From NCBI GenBank assembly GCA_050744165.1, contig JBOGGN010000170.1, positions 1 to 8,553 of the forward strand: a stretch of DNA of 8,553 nt, given 5' to 3'. The notes below the pieces were generated by a model that was not told where the DNA came from, searched no databases, and saw only the letters and a list, made by a program, of their open reading frames with translations. The DNA is from JBOGGN01 sp050744165. Its GTDB lineage: Bacteria > Actinomycetota > Acidimicrobiia > Acidimicrobiales > Palsa-688. Below, piece after piece: positions 5,149 through 8,553 of this stretch. Positions within the stretch are counted from its first letter, which is position 1; the number at the start of each line of letters is the position of its first letter. The position numbers and the translations under genes were made by a program.

Positions 5149-6177
5149 TCAGCGCCGCCACATCGACAACAGGGAATCGGCGGCGTTGTACGGATCGAGG
5201 CACCGGTCAAGGACCTGCCGGGACACCTCCTCGTAACCCTGCGCGCCTTCGAGTTCGGCGATATCCGCCTCGACTCGGTGAACCAGCACCTGGTGCAGCT
5301 GGGCGGCCAACCGGCGGCGACGCCGGGCGTCGAGCTGGTCCGACCCCTCCAGGAAGGCCCGGTGCGCCTCGATGGCGGACCAAAGGTCGTCAACGCCGAC
5401 GCCCGCCGATGCGGTTGCCAGTACCACTGGCGGCCGCCAGGCGGCCCCCGACCCGCTGCCGGGGTGCCCGGGTTGAAGCCCGAGGTCGAGCATCTGCTCC
5501 AGGTCCCGGCGTGTCTCCTCGGCGCCGGGCCGATCCGCCTTGTTGACGACGAAGAGGTCGGCCACCTCCAACAAGCCGGCCTTGTTGGCCTGTATGGCGT
5601 CGCCCCACCCCGGGTTGACCACGACCGCGGTGGTGTCGGTGGCCCCGGCTACCTCGATCTCGACTTGGCCCACCCCGACGGTTTCCACCAGCACCAGCCC
5701 GAGCCCGGCCGCCGACAGCACGGCGATGGCGTCGGGCGTGGCCAGGGCAAGCCCGCCGAGGTGACCCCGGGAGGCCATCGAGCGGATGAACACGCCGCCG
5801 TCCAGAGTGTGCTCCTGCATCCGCACGCGGTCGCCGAGCAGGGCGCCCCCACTGAAGGGCGACGAGGGATCGACGGCCAGTACCCCGACCTGCCGGTCCC
5901 GCCGGCGGTACTCGGCGATCAGGCGGTCGGTCAGGGTCGACTTGCCGGCGCCCGGTGCGCCGGTGATGCCCACCGCGTACGCCCCGCCGCCGTCGGCGAA
6001 GGTCAGCCGCGCCACCTCCCGGGCCGCGTCGCCGCCTCGCTCGATCAGCGAGATCAGCCGGGCGGTGGCGCTGCGGTCACCGCCGCGAGATGCCTCGACC
6101 AGGGCCGCCGGGTCCCGCCGGGGGCCTCCGCCGCGCCCCACGACTGGTGCCCCCGCGCCGCCCCCGTCAGAGGACAC
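5149..6177 (-). CDS. meaB: MeaB/ArgK-family GTPase (methylmalonyl-CoA mutase chaperone)
   Basis: A 342-residue G3E-type P-loop GTPase. Family members (bacterial MeaB, human MMAA) gate loading of adenosylcobalamin into methylmalonyl-CoA mutase or related acyl-CoA mutases and protect the enzyme from inactivation. Visible motifs are Walker A GAPGAGKST (73-81), VDPSSPFSGGALLGDRVRM (102-120), the switch/Walker B segment ETVGVGQVE (165-173), GDAIQANKAGLLEVAD (192-207) and the base-specificity motif NKAD (212-215). Val172 stands where most MeaB proteins have Ser (GVGQSE), and NPGWGD replaces the usual PGAGD-like segment; I recall this variant from actinobacterial members. The GTG start is one base after the murA stop, so the two are probably translationally coupled. 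No mutase gene is in the window, so the partner is unknown. It was formerly annotated as LAO/AO transport ATPase ArgK, which is not a likely function. Confidence 0.92.
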   Translation of the reverse strand: MSSDGGGAGAPVVGRGGGPRRDPAALVEASRGGDRSATARLISLIERGGDAAREVARLTFADGGGAYAVGITGAPGAGKSTLTDRLIAEYRRRDRQVGVLAVDPSSPFSGGALLGDRVRMQEHTLDGGVFIRSMASRGHLGGLALATPDAIAVLSAAGLGLVLVETVGVGQVEIEVAGATDTTAVVVNPGWGDAIQANKAGLLEVADLFVVNKADRPGAEETRRDLEQMLDLGLQPGHPGSGSGAAWRPPVVLATASAGVGVDDLWSAIEAHRAFLEGSDQLDARRRRRLAAQLHQVLVHRVEADIAELEGAQGYEEVSRQVLDRCLDPYNAADSLLSMWRR

Positions 6178-6178
6178 C

Positions 6179-7438
6179 TCAGGTGTCGTCGCAGCGGTGC
6201 ACGTGCGCCCCGAGCGAGCGGAGGCTGGCCGGCAGATCCTCGTACCCTCGGTCTATGTGCTCGGCGTGAGCCACCATGGTCTCGCCATCAGCCGCCAGGC
6301 CGGCTACCACCAGCGCTGCCCCAGCCCGGATGTCGCTGGCTCGCACCGGCGCCCCTGACAGCCGGGGGACGCCGCGAACAACGGCGTGGCGGCCCTCGGT
6401 GCGGATGTCGGCACCCATGCGGATCAGCTCGGAGATGTACTTGAAACGACCCGCGAACAGGTTCTCCGTCACGATCGCCACGCCGTCGGCGACGCTCAGC
6501 ATGGTGACCAGCAGCGGCTTGTAATCGGTGGCGATGCCCGGGTACGGGAGGGTGGACACGTCGACCGACTTCAGTCGCTTGGTCGCCATCCCCCACACCC
6601 CGCTGCTCGAGGGGGCAATGCGGACCCCCATGTCGCCGAGCTTCTGGATGTACATGTCCATGTGGTCGGGACGGGCGCCCTCGATGGTGATCTCGCCCCC
6701 GGCCAGTGCCAGCGCCGCCAGGTAGGTGGCGGCCTCGATGCGGTCGGGCACCACCGTGTGGTCGGCCGCTTCCAACTCCTCGACGCCCTCAATGGTGATC
6801 GTCGAGGTACCGGCGCCGAGGACCATGGCGCCCATGGTGTTGAGGAACGCCGCCAGGTCGGCGATCTCCGGTTCTCGCGCCGCGTTCTCGATCACCGTGG
6901 TTCCCTTGGCCAGCACCGCCGCCAGCAATAGGTTCTCGGTGGCGCCGACACTCGGGAACTCGAGCACGATCCGAGCGCCGAACAGCTGATCGGCGGTGGC
7001 CTCGATGTAGCCGTGGCGGACTTCGAAGGAGGCCCCCATCTGCTCCAGTCCCGACAGGTGCATGTCGATGGGCCGGGAACCAAAGTCGTCCCCGCCCGGC
7101 ATGGCCACCCGAGCCCGTCCGGTGCGACCGAGGAGCGGGCCCAGCACCACGATCGAGGCCCGCATGCGCTCGACCAGTTCGTAGGGGGCTTCGTTGCCCA
7201 CCTCAGCGCCTCGAACGAGCACCACTTCGTGGGCGCTCGGGCGCCTCACCTCCACCCCCATGCAGCCCAGCAACTCCCCCATGTAGTCCACGTCGGTGAT
7301 GGCCGGGACGTTGCGCAGGCGGTACTCCCCCTCCGCCAGGAGGCTGGCCGCCATCAGCTTGAGCGCCGAGTTCTTGGCCCCGCCAACGGTGATTGTTCCC
7401 TCCAGCGGGCCATTGGGGCGGATGGCGATCTGCGTCAT
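6179..7438 (-). CDS. murA: UDP-N-acetylglucosamine 1-carboxyvinyltransferase (MurA)
   Basis: This enzyme transfers enolpyruvate from phosphoenolpyruvate to the 3'-OH of UDP-GlcNAc, the first committed step of peptidoglycan synthesis, in the cytosol. Starting at ATG 7438 (MTQIAIRPNG) the protein has 419 residues, the family's usual length. Positions match E. coli numbering well: Lys22 and Asn23 (GGAKNSALK), Arg91, Asp305 (YPGIATD) and Arg397 (DRGYEDL). The active-site loop reads MPGGDDFGSRP (113-123), so the usual catalytic Cys is Asp117, as in Mycobacterium tuberculosis MurA. This exchange is known to prevent alkylation by fosfomycin, so the enzyme is expected to be fosfomycin-insensitive. 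The frame is open upstream to 7981, but that part overlaps the divergent transporter gene and has no MurA similarity. First gene of a probable murA-meaB-hydratase operon. Confidence 0.97.
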   Translation of the reverse strand: MTQIAIRPNGPLEGTITVGGAKNSALKLMAASLLAEGEYRLRNVPAITDVDYMGELLGCMGVEVRRPSAHEVVLVRGAEVGNEAPYELVERMRASIVVLGPLLGRTGRARVAMPGGDDFGSRPIDMHLSGLEQMGASFEVRHGYIEATADQLFGARIVLEFPSVGATENLLLAAVLAKGTTVIENAAREPEIADLAAFLNTMGAMVLGAGTSTITIEGVEELEAADHTVVPDRIEAATYLAALALAGGEITIEGARPDHMDMYIQKLGDMGVRIAPSSSGVWGMATKRLKSVDVSTLPYPGIATDYKPLLVTMLSVADGVAIVTENLFAGRFKYISELIRMGADIRTEGRHAVVRGVPRLSGAPVRASDIRAGAALVVAGLAADGETMVAHAEHIDRGYEDLPASLRSLGAHVHRCDDT

Positions 7439-7543
7439 AACTGGCTCAGTATTGCCGTTCGAGTCCGCTGCGAAACGCACCCGCCACCGCGGCCACCGCT
7501 GGCAGACTCGCCCGATGCCCGTGACCGCCGCTAGTGGGCCGGG
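7439..7543. promoter_or_regulatory. Divergent intergenic region between murA and the MFS gene
   Basis: These 105 bp must hold the promoters for both directions. On the - strand, AATACT lies about 11 bases upstream of the murA ATG and resembles a -10 box, which would give a very short or leaderless transcript, common in Actinobacteria. No good -35 was found and neither gene has a strong Shine-Dalgarno. A TAG in frame with the MFS gene at 7532-7534 limits that gene's start to 7544 or later. Confidence 0.35.
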
Positions 7544-8553
7544 ATGAAGGTCTGCCGAACGGCGGTCCTCGACCCCGATCAAGTAGCGGCGGTCCTTCAG
7601 CCCCGCGACGGTGTCATCGCCGAGTCTGCGGTGGGTGAAGGCGAGTTCTGCCTGCTCGAGGGGCCGGTCCGTTCCTACCACCGCGGTATCGACGTCGAGC
7701 CAGCCGGAAGCCTCCTGCGAGTCACCCAAACCGTCGAGTTCGAGGTCGGCATCCCCTACTTCTCGGCCCTGTTCGCCCTCCCTCTTCGGTGGGCGCTCGG
7801 CCCGGTGATGCCCCCGGCGATGGCGCCGTGGTGGGCACCACCGCAGCGCCTGCCCCGCCGGGCGGCCGAGGTGCTGGCCACCCTCTGCGCCCTCTCGGTC
7901 GTCATCGGCTATGCCGGCTCCCTCCTGACCATCACCATGACCTACGCGGCCGCGGAGTTTGGTGCCGACCGGGCCGCCCAAGGCGTGGCCTTCGGGGTTG
8001 TGCGGACCAACGTCGCTCTGGCGCTGTTGGTCCTGGTGGCCGCCGATCGCCAGGGCCGGCGCCGGCTGATCCTGGCCTGTGCCGCCGGGGCTGCGGGCCT
8101 GACCACGCTAGGCGCCATCGCCCCTTCGCTCCCCTGGCTGGTCGCAACCCAAATCCCGGCAGTGGCGTTGACCGCTGCCCTTCTGATCCTGGTCGGGGTC
8201 ATGGCGGCCGAGGAGATGCCCGCCGGATCCCGGGCTTGGGCGTTGGCAGTGATGACGATGACTGTGGGCCTCGGCGGCGGCCTGGCCACGGCCGTCCTGC
8301 CCCTTGCCGGCGTCACGACCGGTGGGTGGCGCCTGACCTTCGCCGGGGCGGTGGTGTTCCTGCCGCTGGTCGCCTCGGCTCGGGGCCACCTCCCGGAAAG
8401 TCGCCGTTGGGACGCCGCCAAGCGCGCCGCCACCGACCCGGCCCCTGCCACCGACGCCCCAGACCCGGCCCCCGCCACGCACCCGGCCCCCGCCACCGAC
8501 CGGCAGGCGCCGAGCACCACCCGCCGCCGCCTGGACCCGCAGGCGCCGAGCAC
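7544..8553 (+). CDS. MFS-type transporter with extra N-terminal domain, 3' end outside window
   Basis: An uninterrupted frame of 336 codons runs from ATG 7544 off the right edge, with G or C at most third codon positions. Residues 1-100 look soluble (VEFEVGIPYFSALFALPLRW at 64-83); they faintly resemble a SRPBCC-type lipid-binding fold, which I cannot confirm. Hydrophobic segments follow at about 108-135, 147-167, 174-192, 197-221, 231-254 and 263-279, six in all, matching the first half of a 12-helix transporter. AADRQGRRRLI (167-176) after the second helix matches the MFS motif A pattern (D-R-x-G-R-R). After residue 284 comes a Pro/Ala/Thr-rich, charged stretch, probably the cytoplasmic loop between the two halves. 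Substrate is unknown. Divergent from murA; a functional link is not shown. An alternative start downstream is possible, since the N-terminal part is atypical for MFS. Confidence 0.75.
   Translation, partial: MKVCRTAVLDPDQVAAVLQPRDGVIAESAVGEGEFCLLEGPVRSYHRGIDVEPAGSLLRVTQTVEFEVGIPYFSALFALPLRWALGPVMPPAMAPWWAPPQRLPRRAAEVLATLCALSVVIGYAGSLLTITMTYAAAEFGADRAAQGVAFGVVRTNVALALLVLVAADRQGRRRLILACAAGAAGLTTLGAIAPSLPWLVATQIPAVALTAALLILVGVMAAEEMPAGSRAWALAVMTMTVGLGGGLATAVLPLAGVTTGGWRLTFAGAVVFLPLVASARGHLPESRRWDAAKRAATDPAPATDAPDPAPATHPAPATDRQAPSTTRRRLDPQAPS
8435..8553 (+). repeat. Short tandem repeats in the transporter's central loop
   Basis: GACCCGGCCCCTGCCAC at 8435-8451 recurs with one change at 8462-8478 and again, nearly, from about 8480. 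CAGGCGCCGAGCAC at 8504-8517 recurs exactly at 8540-8553, a spacing of 36 bases (12 codons, Q-A-P-S-T-T-R-R-R-L-D-P). The repeats are in frame and continue up to the window edge, so the copy number is not known. Confidence 0.7.

Noticed and set aside
4040..5236. Long + strand open frame (398 codons) across the tnpB relic and the hydratase
   Set aside because: It crosses unrelated regions and is antisense to an enzyme with clear catalytic motifs.
5278..6444. Long + strand open frame (388 codons) opposite meaB and the end of murA
   Set aside because: Low-complexity Gly/Pro/Arg/His composition; the opposite strand encodes an intact GTPase.
7439..7981. N-terminal extension of murA to 7981
   Set aside because: The extra 181 residues have no MurA similarity and lie antisense to the MFS gene; ATG 7438 gives the standard 419-residue protein.
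7942..8553. Open frame on the - strand at the right edge (203 codons)
   Set aside because: Ala/Arg/Gly-rich shadow of the + strand membrane protein, whose hydrophobic helices and motif A are the better explanation.
1..8553. CRISPR array, tRNA or rRNA genes
   Set aside because: No regularly spaced repeats of CRISPR type and no tRNA- or rRNA-like sequence were seen by eye on either strand.

Overview
The window is GC-rich, and GTG starts are frequent (four of the six coding starts chosen here). Together with the protein families present (a MurA with Asp in place of the catalytic Cys, an actinobacterial-type MeaB GTPase, crotonase-family enzymes), this suggests a high-GC actinobacterium. Acidimicrobiia is a reasonable guess, but nothing in the sequence proves the class.

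Left part (about 1-4290) is a nest of mobile DNA. An IS110-family element (left end outside the window, right end near 3683) carries a DEDD transposase/recombinase gene on the + strand. That gene is split by a complete 2159-nt group II intron (263-2421). The intron has a GTGCG 5' end, its own reverse transcriptase/maturase (870-2300), a textbook 34-nt domain V and a domain VI ending in AC. Excising it joins codon 62 to codon 63 in frame and restores a 338-residue transposase with all four acidic residues. The element's long 3' non-coding end (3253-3683) is rich in hairpins. It contains the 9-mer ATAGATGAC, which is repeated exactly in the DNA just outside the predicted right end. This is what a bridge RNA/seekRNA target guide would look like. 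The IS lies in the 3' part of a decayed TnpB gene (- strand, 3683 to about 4290) that has several frameshifts and a 66-bp near-perfect palindrome inserted in it.

Right part (4358-8553) is ordinary chromosome. A tight - strand cluster reads murA (UDP-GlcNAc enolpyruvyl transferase, first step of peptidoglycan synthesis), then meaB (GTPase chaperone of a cobalamin-dependent acyl-CoA mutase), then an enoyl-CoA hydratase. The gaps are 1 and 14 nt, so they are probably co-transcribed. Divergent from murA, after a 105-bp intergenic region, an open reading frame for an MFS-type membrane transporter with an extra N-terminal domain runs off the right edge of the window. Its central loop is Pro/Ala-rich and repetitive.
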